Made by a program: the position numbers and the translations under genes. Positions 23,744 to 32,178 of a DNA stretch of 64,000 nt are shown piece after piece. The stretch is from Sphaerisporangium rubeum (GTDB lineage Bacteria > Actinomycetota > Actinomycetes > Streptosporangiales > Streptosporangiaceae). Numbering within the stretch: the stretch's first letter is position 1; each line of letters starts with the position of its first letter. The stretch is taken from assembly GCF_014207705.1 (NCBI RefSeq), contig NZ_JACHIU010000001.1, positions 4,828,501 to 4,892,500 on the forward strand, read 5' to 3'. A model generated the notes under the pieces. The model worked only from the letters and a program-made list of their open reading frames with translations, was not told the DNA's origin and did no database searches.

Positions 23744-25432
23744 ATGCCCCGCCTGTACCATCTCGTCGCGGGGTTAGGCGCTCTTGGATCGCTCGCCCTC
23801 GGCGTGCACCCTCACCCAAGCGGCTCGACCGACCGAGTGACGCCTGGAACGGTCCGGGTCGAGGCCCGGTCCCACGTGACGATCAACCTGCTCGACGACC
23901 GGGGGGTCATCCAGCAGGTGGTCCGCGAGTACGACACCCCGGTGGGTTCCGGGAGCGGTTTCGTGGTGGCGCCTGACGGGGTCGTCGTCACCGCGACCGG
24001 TGTCGTGCAGTCCGGCAAGGACCCCGCGGTGTACGCCGCCAACCGCGCGTTCGCCGAGTACTTCGACGTGAACATCCCCGCCGACTTCTCCCGTCACAAG
24101 CTCAAGGACCCCGGCCTCAACCGCCGGCTCCAGGCCTGCTACCCGCCGCAGGGGGCCAACTCCACCTGCATCATCACGGCCGCCACCAAGGTCACCGTGT
24201 TCCCGTTCGCCGACCCGCCGGCCCCCGAGGGCTACCCGGCCGACCTGCTGCACACCGGCGCGTCCGCCGGGGCTCCGGCCGTGCTCAAGATGGCCAAAGG
24301 CGGCGAGGACTCCACCCTGCCGACGGTCCCGCTCGGCGCGTCGCTCGGCAGCGGCATCGAGTCGGTGGACGCGATCGGCACGCCGGTCCGGCCGAACGCC
24401 AAGACGCCGCCGAAGGTCGTGACGGCGCACCTCGACCCGCCGGGGGGCCGCACGTTCAAGGCCGCCGAGCGCGGCAAGCTCGACGACTTCCTGGACGACG
24501 ACGGCCAGGGGGCCGCCGTGATCGACGACGGCAAGAGCGAGGTCATCGGCATGCTCGCCGGTGGCGGCGGCACGGCGCAGACCCTGACCCCCGTGGAGGA
24601 CATCCGCACGGCCCTGGTCGCCGCCGGCGTCACCCCCCGCCGGGGTCCGGTGGACGTGGTGTACGAGACGGCCCTGGCCCCCTACCACAACAAGTTCTAC
24701 GCCAACTCGGTGCCGGTGCTGGAGCAGGTGCTGCGCCTGCGACCCGACCACGCGGTCGCGCAGGACCACCTGCGGTTCGCGCGCGCCAACCGCGGCGCCG
24801 CGCCGTCGGCGTCCCGTACATCCACCGCGGCCGCCGGTGTCCCGGCACCCGACCGCGTCACCTGGTCCCCGTTGGCGCTCGGCGCGGCCGGGGTGGTCCT
24901 CGCCGCCGTCATCGTGGCGATCGCCGTCCCTCTCACCGTCCGCAGGCGCCGCCGCGCCGCCACGGCGCAGCCGCCGCTCGAACCGGTGAGCACCGCCGCG
25001 ACCCGGCCGCCGCACGGCACCATCGAGTTCCCCGCCGCCGGCGGGGGTTCCCACCCGCCGGTCCCCCGTCCCGCCGGGCCGCCGGCCCTGGCGGCCACCG
25101 GCGCGCCGGACACGAGGCCGGCCCCGTCCGGGCCCGAGACGTCGGGGCCGAGGGCCCGCGCCGCGGGGCCGGAGGCCGACAGGTCGGCCGACACCTGGGT
25201 CGCGGGGGCCCGCAGGCCGGGTGCCGACTCTCGTGACGGCGACGGGCCGGGGACGGCGCCGCAGCCCGCGGTAGGGTCGGCCGGTGCCCCCATGCCGTCC
25301 GCAGGCGCGTCCGGTGACGCGTCCGCCGGTGGGGGGCCGTCCGGTCAGCTGCAGTTCTGCACGCAGTGCGGCATGCGGCTCGGCAAGGCGCACCGGTTCT
25401 GCGGGTTCTGCGGTCACGCGGTGGAGCGATGA
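23744..25432 (+). CDS. Trypsin-like-fold membrane protein with C-terminal zinc ribbon
   Basis: A 562-residue protein. It has a signal-like N-terminus (LYHLVAGLGALGSLALGV), then a region resembling trypsin-like proteases (GSGSGFVVAPDGVVVTATGVV). The expected catalytic pattern is not intact: no GNSGGP motif is found, the nearest being GQGAAVIDDG. A TPR-like patch (NSVPVLEQVLRLRPDHAVAQDHL), a TM helix (LALGAAGVVLAAVIVAIAVP), a Pro-rich cytoplasmic linker and a zinc ribbon (CTQCGMRLGKAHRFCGFCGH) follow. ATG 23744 has GGAGG 5 nt upstream. It overlaps the kinase gene by 4 bp, so it is likely a partner or substrate of that kinase. Confidence 0.8.
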   Translation: MPRLYHLVAGLGALGSLALGVHPHPSGSTDRVTPGTVRVEARSHVTINLLDDRGVIQQVVREYDTPVGSGSGFVVAPDGVVVTATGVVQSGKDPAVYAANRAFAEYFDVNIPADFSRHKLKDPGLNRRLQACYPPQGANSTCIITAATKVTVFPFADPPAPEGYPADLLHTGASAGAPAVLKMAKGGEDSTLPTVPLGASLGSGIESVDAIGTPVRPNAKTPPKVVTAHLDPPGGRTFKAAERGKLDDFLDDDGQGAAVIDDGKSEVIGMLAGGGGTAQTLTPVEDIRTALVAAGVTPRRGPVDVVYETALAPYHNKFYANSVPVLEQVLRLRPDHAVAQDHLRFARANRGAAPSASRTSTAAAGVPAPDRVTWSPLALGAAGVVLAAVIVAIAVPLTVRRRRRAATAQPPLEPVSTAATRPPHGTIEFPAAGGGSHPPVPRPAGPPALAATGAPDTRPAPSGPETSGPRARAAGPEADRSADTWVAGARRPGADSRDGDGPGTAPQPAVGSAGAPMPSAGASGDASAGGGPSGQLQFCTQCGMRLGKAHRFCGFCGHAVER

Positions 25433-27231
25433 GCGAGCAAGGGTTCTCCATGCCGCCGCTGGCCGGCGCGCGGGTCGGCGACTACGACGTGGAGGCCGTG
25501 GTCGGCCGAGGCGGCATGGCCACGGTGTACCGGGCCAGGGACCGCAGGCTCGGCCGGGCCGTCGCGCTCAAGGTGCTCGCGCCGCAGCTCACGCAGGACC
25601 CCCGGTTCCGTGACCGGTTCGTCCGGGAGTCGCGGCTGGTCGCGGCGGTGGACCACCCCAACATCATCCCGATCTACGAGGCGGGGGAACGCGACGACCT
25701 GCTGTTCATCGCGATGCGGTACGTCGAGGGGTCCGACCTGCGCGACGTGATCCAGTCGTCCGGCGCGCTGCCGGTGGCCCGCGCGTACCGGCTGTTCACG
25801 CAGATCGCCTCGGCGCTGGACGCGGCGCACCAGAACGGGCTGGTGCACCGCGACGTCAAACCGGCGAACATCCTGGTGACCGAGGGGTCCGAGCGGGACC
25901 CCGAGCACATCTACCTCACCGACTTCGGGCTGACCAAGAGCACGTTCTCGGAGGCCGGGCTGACCAGCCACGGTCATTTCATGGGGACGCCGCGGTACGT
26001 CGCGCCTGAGCAGATCCGCGGGCTCACCGTGGACGGCCGCAGCGACCTGTACGCGTTCGCGTGCGTGGTGTACGAGGCGCTGGCGGGTCAGCCGCCGTTC
26101 CAGCGGGAGACCGAGCTGGCGCTGCTGTACGCGCACGTGTCGCACGAGCCGCCGCCGCTGACGCCGTACCGGCAGGACCTGCCGCACGCGGTGAACCGCG
26201 TCATGGCGCGCGCGCTCGCCAAGACCCCCGGCGAGCGGTTCGGCACCTGCGGCGAGTTCGTGACCGCGCTGCGCGACGCGATCAGCGGCGAGGACGACGC
26301 GCACAGCCCGCCGCGGGGCCGCACCACGTGGCCGCCGGCCGAGGGCCCGGTGCCGCGGCCCTCGGTGGAGCACCAGCCCGCGCGGACACCTCCGGAGGGC
26401 CGTCCCTCCTGGAACCCGCCGGACGGCCACCACCCCGGCCCCTCGTCGTACCCGCCGCCGGCCTCAGGCGGTCACAGCGTGCCGGGTCAGGGGGGGTACC
26501 TGCCGGCCGGCCAGGACGGCCACTCCCTGCCTCCCGGTTACGAGCGGTACGGTCACGGCGATCCCGCGCAGCTCACGCACCCCGGGGCGGAGCCGGCGCG
26601 CAAGAAGCGCGGGGCCCCGGTCGGGGTGCTCGCCGGCGCGGGTGCGGTCGTCGTGGCGCTGGCGGTCGCCGCCTGGCTGCTGTTCGGCCAGGGGACGTCC
26701 CCGCTGGCGGCCCCGGACAAGCGGTATCCCGGCACGACCGCCGCGCCGTTCTCGTTCGAGTACCCGGGGACGTGGTCGGCGGTCACGCACGCCGACGAGT
26801 ACGTGGTGGTGTCCCCGGCCGCGCAGCAGTTCGACGCGTTGTTCTCCGTCCCCATCGCCTCGGACTGGTCGGCCGTCAACCAGCTCCTCGCGAGTTCCCC
26901 CGGCCAGGCGACCGGGGTGTTCGCCAGGGTCAGCGACACCATCACGACGTCCGACTCGCCGGAGTCGCTGCGCCGCAGCCTGAGCTTCGTCCTGCCGGGG
27001 CCGGCCGAGTTCGCCTCGGCGCCGTCGACCGCCACCATCGGCGGCCGTCCGGCGTTCAAGCTCACCGGCGTCGTCAACGACCCCGCTCAGCAGGGCCGTC
27101 TCGACCTGGTGGTCTACATCGTCGGCCGCGGCCAGGGCCAGCCGGTGGCGCTGATCGCGTTCTACTGTCCCCCGGCCAAGTGCGACGCCACGGCCATCGA
27201 CCATCTGCTCGGCACGCTGACCTTCACCTAG
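25429..27231 (+). CDS. Transmembrane Ser/Thr protein kinase (PknB type)
   Basis: A 600-residue Hanks-type kinase. The glycine loop is GRGGMATVY, catalytic Lys48 is in VALKVL, the HRDVKPANIL loop starts at 140, DFGLTK at 165, and APEQ follows. A Pro/Gly-rich juxtamembrane linker (~300-390) leads to a TM helix (VGVLAGAGAVVVALAVAAWLLFG) and a ~180-residue extracellular domain that starts FSFEYPGTWSAV and lacks PASTA repeats. ATG 25429 overlaps the upstream stop (ATGA). The coupling suggests that the protease-like protein senses or is phosphorylated. The 3' end overlaps cbiZ by 8 bp in convergent orientation. Confidence 0.95.
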   Translation: MSEQGFSMPPLAGARVGDYDVEAVVGRGGMATVYRARDRRLGRAVALKVLAPQLTQDPRFRDRFVRESRLVAAVDHPNIIPIYEAGERDDLLFIAMRYVEGSDLRDVIQSSGALPVARAYRLFTQIASALDAAHQNGLVHRDVKPANILVTEGSERDPEHIYLTDFGLTKSTFSEAGLTSHGHFMGTPRYVAPEQIRGLTVDGRSDLYAFACVVYEALAGQPPFQRETELALLYAHVSHEPPPLTPYRQDLPHAVNRVMARALAKTPGERFGTCGEFVTALRDAISGEDDAHSPPRGRTTWPPAEGPVPRPSVEHQPARTPPEGRPSWNPPDGHHPGPSSYPPPASGGHSVPGQGGYLPAGQDGHSLPPGYERYGHGDPAQLTHPGAEPARKKRGAPVGVLAGAGAVVVALAVAAWLLFGQGTSPLAAPDKRYPGTTAAPFSFEYPGTWSAVTHADEYVVVSPAAQQFDALFSVPIASDWSAVNQLLASSPGQATGVFARVSDTITTSDSPESLRRSLSFVLPGPAEFASAPSTATIGGRPAFKLTGVVNDPAQQGRLDLVVYIVGRGQGQPVALIAFYCPPAKCDATAIDHLLGTLTFT

Positions 27232-27871
27232 CGTTCCAGCGGCCCCAGGTGCGCGCGCCGTCGAGGACGGCACGGTGGACGGCGCGCGCGATCCTGGCCC
27301 CCCACACCGACCTCGGGCCGCCGAACGGCTCGGCCGGGCCGTGGTCGGGGGTGGCGACGCAGACGGCGTCGGAGGCGGTGCCGGTGCAGGCGTAGCCGGC
27401 GTCGAGCAGGGCCTGGGTCTTGGCCTCGGTGACGGTCATGACGGCGTTGACGAGCGCGGCGTCGCTCAGCGCGACGGGGACGGCCACGATGATGTTGACG
27501 GTGCCGGGACGAGGGGCCGGGGGACGCGGCTCGGGGTCCTGCGCGCCGTCCGGCGCGGCGGCCCAGGTGGGGACGCGCAGGCCGACGGTGGCGACGGCCT
27601 CGGCGCCGTGGTCGGCGGCACGGGTGTGGTGGTCGACGGACGCCGCGGTCAGCATGCCGACACCGGGACCGGCCGGCGCCATCTGACGCAGGTGCTCCAC
27701 CGGGTCGGTGCGCGAGTAGGCGGCGTCGACCTGCGCGTTCAGCACCCACTCGCCGGGGCCGATGCCGCCGCCGAGGACCGCCGAGGAGATCATGCGCCAG
27801 CCGGGGCCGAACCGCCACAGCAGCGAGGCCAGCCGCGCGCCGTCCTCGTGCCGGTGACTCAGCGACAACAT
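27224..27871 (-). CDS. cbiZ: Adenosylcobinamide amidohydrolase
   Basis: A 215-residue CbiZ-family amidohydrolase, which removes the aminopropanol arm of adenosyl-pseudocobalamin or cobinamide so that the corrin can be rebuilt into cobalamin. The family core is clear: LVNAVMTVTEAKTQALLDAG and GTASDAVCVATP. ATG 27871 has GAGGAG 5 nt upstream. It is the fourth gene after the cobalamin riboswitch, 32 bp behind the transporter ATPase, so it processes the corrinoids that BtuFCD brings in. CbiZ was first defined in archaea and is patchy in bacteria. Confidence 0.93.
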   Translation of the reverse strand: MLSLSHRHEDGARLASLLWRFGPGWRMISSAVLGGGIGPGEWVLNAQVDAAYSRTDPVEHLRQMAPAGPGVGMLTAASVDHHTRAADHGAEAVATVGLRVPTWAAAPDGAQDPEPRPPAPRPGTVNIIVAVPVALSDAALVNAVMTVTEAKTQALLDAGYACTGTASDAVCVATPDHGPAEPFGGPRSVWGARIARAVHRAVLDGARTWGRWNAR

Positions 27872-27903
27872 CGGCTCTCCTCGCGTGCCGGGGCCCGGGA
27901 ATC

Positions 27904-28698
27904 CTACCGGCCGCCGGGACGCACCAGGTGGACCTGGGGGCGGCCGTCCCGGCCGGGGGTGACGGCGACGTGCGCGGCGAAGTGCCGCGACAGGACGGGT
28001 TCGGTGAGCACGTCTCCGGGGGGTCCCGCGGCGACGGGACGGCCGTCGGCCAGCAGGAGGAGGGTGTCGGCGTACTGCGCCGCTAGGCCGAGGTCGTGCA
28101 GGGTGGTGACGACGGTCAGGCCGTCGGCCAGGCGCAGGCTGTCGAGGAGTTCGAGCACCTGCTGCTGGTGGCCGAGGTCCAACGCGGTGGTGGGTTCGTC
28201 GAGCAGGAGCACCGGGGCCTGCTGCGCGAGCGCGCGTGCGATGACGACACGCTGACGTTCACCGCCGGACAGGTGGCCGAGGGGCCGGGTGGCGAGACCG
28301 GTGAGGTCGAGGCGTTCCAGGACCGACCAGGTGACGTCCCGGTCGTGCCTGCTCTCCCTGCCGAGGTAGGGGATGTAGGGGGTGCGGCCGAGCAGCGCGT
28401 ACTCGCGCACGGTGAGGGCCGGCGGCAGCAGCGGGGTCTGCGGCGCGTACGCCATGAGCCTGGCGCGCCGCCGGGCCGGCAGGCCGCGCACGGCGGTGCC
28501 GCCGACGAGCACGTCGCCGCGCACGTCGAGCAGGCCGCTCATGGCGCGCAGCAGCGTGGTCTTCCCCGCGCCGTTCGGGCCGATCACGGCGAGCCACTCC
28601 CCCGGCGCGGCGGTGAGGCCGACGCCGGACAGCACGGGCCGGCCGTCCAGATCGGCGGACAGGCCGGTGACGACGACTCCCCCGCTCCGGCCGGTCAC
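27904..28698 (-). CDS. btuD: Corrinoid ABC transporter ATPase
   Basis: A 264-residue ATPase of the FecE/BtuD type. Walker A is GPNGAGKTTLL, the Q-loop is YAPQTPLLPP, the signature is LSGGERQRV, Walker B is VLLLDEPTTALDLGH, and the switch His is in TTLHDLG. GTG 28698 overlaps the permease stop (GTGA). Family members serve siderophores, haem or B12. The riboswitch upstream and cbiZ downstream make corrinoid uptake the best assignment. The C-terminal ~30 residues (HVAVTPGRDGRPQVHLVRPGG) are typical for the group. Confidence 0.93.
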   Translation of the reverse strand: MTGRSGGVVVTGLSADLDGRPVLSGVGLTAAPGEWLAVIGPNGAGKTTLLRAMSGLLDVRGDVLVGGTAVRGLPARRRARLMAYAPQTPLLPPALTVREYALLGRTPYIPYLGRESRHDRDVTWSVLERLDLTGLATRPLGHLSGGERQRVVIARALAQQAPVLLLDEPTTALDLGHQQQVLELLDSLRLADGLTVVTTLHDLGLAAQYADTLLLLADGRPVAAGPPGDVLTEPVLSRHFAAHVAVTPGRDGRPQVHLVRPGGR

Positions 28699-29699
28699 GG
28701 GTCGGCCGTCCGGGTGGCGCGCAGGACGGCGACGAAGAACGGCGCGCCGACGAACGCGGTGACGACGCCGATCGGCAGCTCGGCGGGGGCCAGCGCGGTG
28801 CGGGCCACCAGGTCGGCGAGGACGAGGAACCCGGCTCCCGCCAGCAGGGACAGCGGCAGCACCACGCGGTAGGAGCCGCCGGCGAGGCGCCGCACGGCGT
28901 GCGGCACGACGACGCCGACGAAACCGATGAGGCCGCCGACGGCCACGGCCGACGCGGTGGCCAGCGACGCCGCGCACAGGATCACCAGGCGGGCCCGTGC
29001 GGCGTTCACCCCGAGTCCCGAGGCCTCGTCGTCGCCGACGGACAGCACGTCGAGCACGCGGCCGTGCGCGAGCAGCACGGCGGCCGACACCGCGGCGTAC
29101 GGCAGGACCATGCGGACCTGCGACCAGTCGGAGCCGATGCCGCCGAGGATCCAGGCGTAGATGCGTTGCAGCCGGTCCACCTTGATCTGCTGCGCGAACG
29201 CCTGCAACGCCGACAGGAACGACGAGACCGCGATCCCGGCGAGCAGCAGCGTGGCCGTGCCGCCGCCGCGTCCGGCGGTGCGGCCGAGCGCGTACGCGAG
29301 CAGCACCCCGCCTGCCGCGCCGCCGAACGCCGCGAGCGGCACCAGCGCGTCCACGTCGACCAGCACGATCATCAAGGTGGCGGTGAACCCGGCCCCGGCC
29401 GCCGCGCCGAGCAGGTAGGGGTCGGCGAGCGGGTTGCGGAACACCCCTTGGTACCCGGCCCCCGCCATGGCGAGCATGCCGCCGACGAGCGCGGCGAGCA
29501 GCACGCGCGGCACCCGGAGCTGGAACAGCAGGCCGTACTCCACCGGTGACAGGCCGGGGTCGGCCGACACCAGCGGCAGCCGGTCGAGCAGCGCCAGCAG
29601 CACCCCTTTGACCGGGATGCCGGCCGCGCCGGCGACGAGCCCGGCGAGCAGGCACGCCACCAGCGCGGCCGACGCGGCGAGGTAGCCGGCCGGCCGCAC
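28695..29699 (-). CDS. btuC: Corrinoid ABC transporter permease
   Basis: A 334-residue FecCD/BtuC-type permease with about ten TM helices. The family landmarks are LRVPRVLLAALVGGMLAMAG, YQGVFRNPLADPYLLG, the cytoplasmic coupling region GLGVNAARAR and GFVGVVVPHAVRRLAGG. GTG 29699, 17 bp after the btuF stop, gives the usual family length, but no good ribosome site is visible, so an earlier overlapping start is possible. It forms the channel with the ATPase encoded next. Confidence 0.92.
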   Translation of the reverse strand: MRPAGYLAASAALVACLLAGLVAGAAGIPVKGVLLALLDRLPLVSADPGLSPVEYGLLFQLRVPRVLLAALVGGMLAMAGAGYQGVFRNPLADPYLLGAAAGAGFTATLMIVLVDVDALVPLAAFGGAAGGVLLAYALGRTAGRGGGTATLLLAGIAVSSFLSALQAFAQQIKVDRLQRIYAWILGGIGSDWSQVRMVLPYAAVSAAVLLAHGRVLDVLSVGDDEASGLGVNAARARLVILCAASLATASAVAVGGLIGFVGVVVPHAVRRLAGGSYRVVLPLSLLAGAGFLVLADLVARTALAPAELPIGVVTAFVGAPFFVAVLRATRTADP

Positions 29700-29716
29700 C
29701 CAGGCGGGCCGCGGGT

Positions 29717-30670
29717 TCAGGCCGCGGCCTTGGCGACGGCCGCGCCGACCGTCTCGATGAGGTCGGCCACCCGCGGTCCCCAGCGGGACGCGATGTCGTC
29801 GTCGAGCAGGACGACCTGGTCCTTGGCGATGGCCGACAGGCCACCCCAGCCGGGCCGCTTGGCCAGGGTCTCCTTGTTCTGGCCGCAGCACTTGGTGTCG
29901 GCGAGGAAGACCAGGTCGGGGTCGGCCTTCACCACGAACTCACCGGACAGCTTGGGGTAGCCGCCGGCCGGGTCGGGGGCCTCGTCGGCGATGTTGACGA
30001 GGCCGAACAGGCCGTAGATCTGGCCGATGAAGGTGGTGGACGTCACCGAGTACGGCGTGCTGTCGAGCTCGTGGTAGAACGTGAGCTTCTTGTCCTTGGG
30101 TGCGGCGGCGGTGAGCGTGTCGATGCGCTGCCGCATCGCGGTGACGGCCTCCTGCGCCTTGGCGGTGTTGCCGGTGGCGGCGCCGAGGTCGGTCATCTGG
30201 TCGTAGCTGTCGTCGAGTTTCACCGCGGCGGGTTCGAGCAGCACCGGCACGCCGACCTTGCCGAGCGCGGCGACGATGCCGCCGGTGTCGTTGGCGAGCA
30301 CCACCAGGTCGGGCTTGGTCGCGATGATCGCCTCGGCGTTGGGCTTGTATCCGGAGAGGTCGGTCTTCGGCGCCTCGGCGGGGAAGGTCGACTGGTCGTC
30401 CACCGCGACGACCTGCGGGCCGGCGCCGACGGCGAACAGCATCTCCGTGGCGCTCGGCGACAGCGACACGACGCGGGACGGCCGGGCCGCCACGGTGACG
30501 GCGCCGTTGCCGGCCTGGACGGTGACCGGGAACGTGCCGGCCGTGGCGGCGGGGGAAGCGGGGGCCGGAGCGGCGGTCGACGCGGCGGGGGCGGGGTCGC
30601 TCGCCCCGCATCCGGCGAGCACCGGCAGTCCGAGCACCAGGCCCGCCACGGCCATGCGAAGCAGCCTCAC
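29717..30670 (-). CDS. btuF: Corrinoid-binding lipoprotein
   Basis: A 317-residue extracytoplasmic binding lipoprotein. The N-terminus VRLLRMAVAGLVLGLPVLAGC ends in a lipobox (LAGC). A short Ala/Pro-rich linker is followed by the BtuF/FepB-type domain (RVVSLSPSATEMLFAVGAG, VAVDDQSTFPAEA, KPDLVVLAND, ILxx-type helical spine). GTG 30670 has AGGAGG 7 nt upstream. A CC pair (DTKCCGQN) near the C-terminus is unusual. It is first in the riboswitch-controlled operon and would capture cobalamin or related corrinoids for BtuCD. Confidence 0.92.
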   Translation of the reverse strand: MRLLRMAVAGLVLGLPVLAGCGASDPAPAASTAAPAPASPAATAGTFPVTVQAGNGAVTVAARPSRVVSLSPSATEMLFAVGAGPQVVAVDDQSTFPAEAPKTDLSGYKPNAEAIIATKPDLVVLANDTGGIVAALGKVGVPVLLEPAAVKLDDSYDQMTDLGAATGNTAKAQEAVTAMRQRIDTLTAAAPKDKKLTFYHELDSTPYSVTSTTFIGQIYGLFGLVNIADEAPDPAGGYPKLSGEFVVKADPDLVFLADTKCCGQNKETLAKRPGWGGLSAIAKDQVVLLDDDIASRWGPRVADLIETVGAAVAKAAA

Positions 30671-30746
30671 GAGGGTTCCTCCTGATCGCCGCGGAGCAGA
30701 GGGACCCGGGTGACGGATCACCCTTTTCCACGAGGGTTGACGGCGT

Positions 30747-30890
30747 CCACGCGGCGTGCAGGCGACCTGGCTCGGCCCTCGGGGGCCTCACAGTTGCGGG
30801 ACAGCGCCGGACTTCCACCGGACTTCGCTGCGCGCCACGCGTACCCGAACCGTACCAATCCCCGGCGGATCCACCAGGCCCGGTCCGGTA
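30747..30890 (-). ncRNA. Cobalamin riboswitch
   Basis: On the coding strand the aptamer core reads AAGTCCGGCGCTG followed by TCCCGCAACTGTGA (complement of 30788-30816), then after a variable stem GAGCCAGGTCGCCTGC (complement of 30758-30773). These match the conserved J6/3 core and the B12-box region of adenosylcobalamin riboswitches. The upstream arm GGTGGATCC...GGTACGG fills the P3-P5 region. The downstream segment to the btuF ribosome site (30671-30746) contains CCCT...AAGGG and can form the expression platform. It should lower btuFCD-cbiZ expression when cobalamin is plentiful. The ends are approximate. Confidence 0.93.
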
Positions 30891-30908
30891 ACGGCCTGGT
30901 TTCCCGTG

Positions 30909-31763
30909 TCAGACGAGCTGGGCCTCGGCGGCGGCGAGCACCTCCTGGAGGTGGAGGCCGTGCGCGGCGTTCAGGGGGTGGTCCAGGCGCCGCTCGCGTA
31001 CGGTGGCGGCGAAGTCGGCGGCCATCTCGGGGAACACGTCGTAGCCGAGGTCGCCGCCGTCCAGGGTCTCGCTGCCGTGCTGGCCGTAGACCGAGACGCG
31101 TGAGGTGCCGCGCTCCACGGTGGCGGCCATGGTCAGCGACGCCTCGCTCACCGCGCCGGTCGCGTGGTCCAGCAGCAGGCCGGTCCAGCCGAGGGGGTGG
31201 CCGTGCGCGCGGACGGCCACGACGCGGCCGAGCGCGGCGTCCAGCATGTCGATCATGTGAGGACCGAGGTCGAGGATGGCGCCGCGCTCGCGCCGCCACG
31301 GCGACTTGATGGTGTGCAGCGCGCCGGAGATGTTGACGGCGTGGCCGCCGAACGGCGCGATGGCGCGGACCCGGTCGAGGAAGGCGCGGGTGGCCGGTGA
31401 GTAGCGGAACGTGAGCACCATCTGGCTCGGCACCCCGGCCTCGGCGATGGCGCCGGCGAGGCGGCGCGCGCCGTCCAGGTCGGCGGCCAGCGGTTTCTCC
31501 AGCAGCAGCGCCTTGCCGGCCTTGGCGGCCCGCGCGGCGAGGTCGGCCTGCACGTGGGGTGGCACGCAGAAGGCGACCGCCTCGCACACCTCGAATAGCT
31601 CCTCGACGCGTTCGTAGACCGGGACGCCGAGCCTGGCGGCGGACCTCGGCCGGCGGGCCCAGACCCCGGCGAGCCGGGTGTGCGGGCCTTTGGCCAATGT
31701 GGGTGCGTGTACCGCCTCGGCCCACGGTCCCGCTCCGACCAGGCCCACAGAAACCGGCTCCAC
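30909..31763 (-). CDS. Gfo/Idh/MocA-family oxidoreductase
   Basis: A 284-residue NAD(P)-dependent oxidoreductase. The Rossmann loop is VGLVGAGPWAEAVHAP, and the EKP motif (LLLEKPLAADLDGA) that carries the catalytic Lys is intact. The C-terminal domain contains GAILDLGPHMIDMLDAALG, the expected substrate-binding His segment. GTG 31763 has GGAG 4 nt upstream; the frame extends to 31952 but those residues look non-coding. Slightly short for the family. The substrate, probably a sugar or inositol derivative, cannot be told. It ends just upstream of the cobalamin riboswitch, but is a separate unit. Confidence 0.88.
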   Translation of the reverse strand: MEPVSVGLVGAGPWAEAVHAPTLAKGPHTRLAGVWARRPRSAARLGVPVYERVEELFEVCEAVAFCVPPHVQADLAARAAKAGKALLLEKPLAADLDGARRLAGAIAEAGVPSQMVLTFRYSPATRAFLDRVRAIAPFGGHAVNISGALHTIKSPWRRERGAILDLGPHMIDMLDAALGRVVAVRAHGHPLGWTGLLLDHATGAVSEASLTMAATVERGTSRVSVYGQHGSETLDGGDLGYDVFPEMAADFAATVRERRLDHPLNAAHGLHLQEVLAAAEAQLV

Positions 31764-32178
31764 AGCGCTCCATTCCCCGAAATGTCGTGATTGTTGGTAA
31801 TACCGTGATGCCGAGCGCGGGCCGTCGCGGGGTCGTCCCCGACGGCACGACGATGCTTTCGGCGGCGGCGGCCTGCGGAAACGTAAGGTGACGAGAGCGC
31901 GGCCCGCCGTCGTACACCCGGTTCGTACGCACGGTCCGGCCCTCTGGTTCACCAGGCCGCGCAGGAACTTGTGCGCATTCTTGGCGATTGCCCCATTGAT
32001 ACGAGTCTGACTACTAGGGGTTGATCGACGTCAGTGATCGTGATAGGTCTCGCATCACGTGTATTTAGCCGTAAGAGCGTTTTGTCTTCTTTGAAGCTCT
32101 TGCGGCACCCGGTGCGCGAGGGAGCACTGTCACCGTCAGTGGTCTTACCGGGTGGACGAAAGTGGGAGACACAACACG
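31764..32178. other. Intergenic region upstream of the diterpene operon
   Basis: This 415-bp gap between divergent genes is less GC-rich than its surroundings, especially from 31970 to 32110. No gene is supported. A possible promoter is TTGATC (32021-32026), 17 bp, TAGGTC (32044-32049). A 10-bp-arm inverted repeat lies at 32069-32106. The ribosome site GGGAGA at 32164-32169 serves the P450 gene. Confidence 0.5.
32069..32106 (+). promoter_or_regulatory. Leader hairpin or operator before the P450 gene
   Basis: CCGTAAGAGC (32069-32078) and GCTCTTGCGG (32097-32106) are complementary at nine of ten positions; the tenth can form G-U in RNA. The 18-nt loop is T-rich. It sits 72 bp before the P450 start, between the putative promoter and the ribosome site, so it may be an RNA leader structure or a dimeric repressor site. 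Confidence 0.45.

Noticed and set aside
28695-30670. Siderophore (iron) uptake operon
   Set aside because: The transporter family alone would allow it, but the cobalamin riboswitch and cbiZ favour corrinoids.
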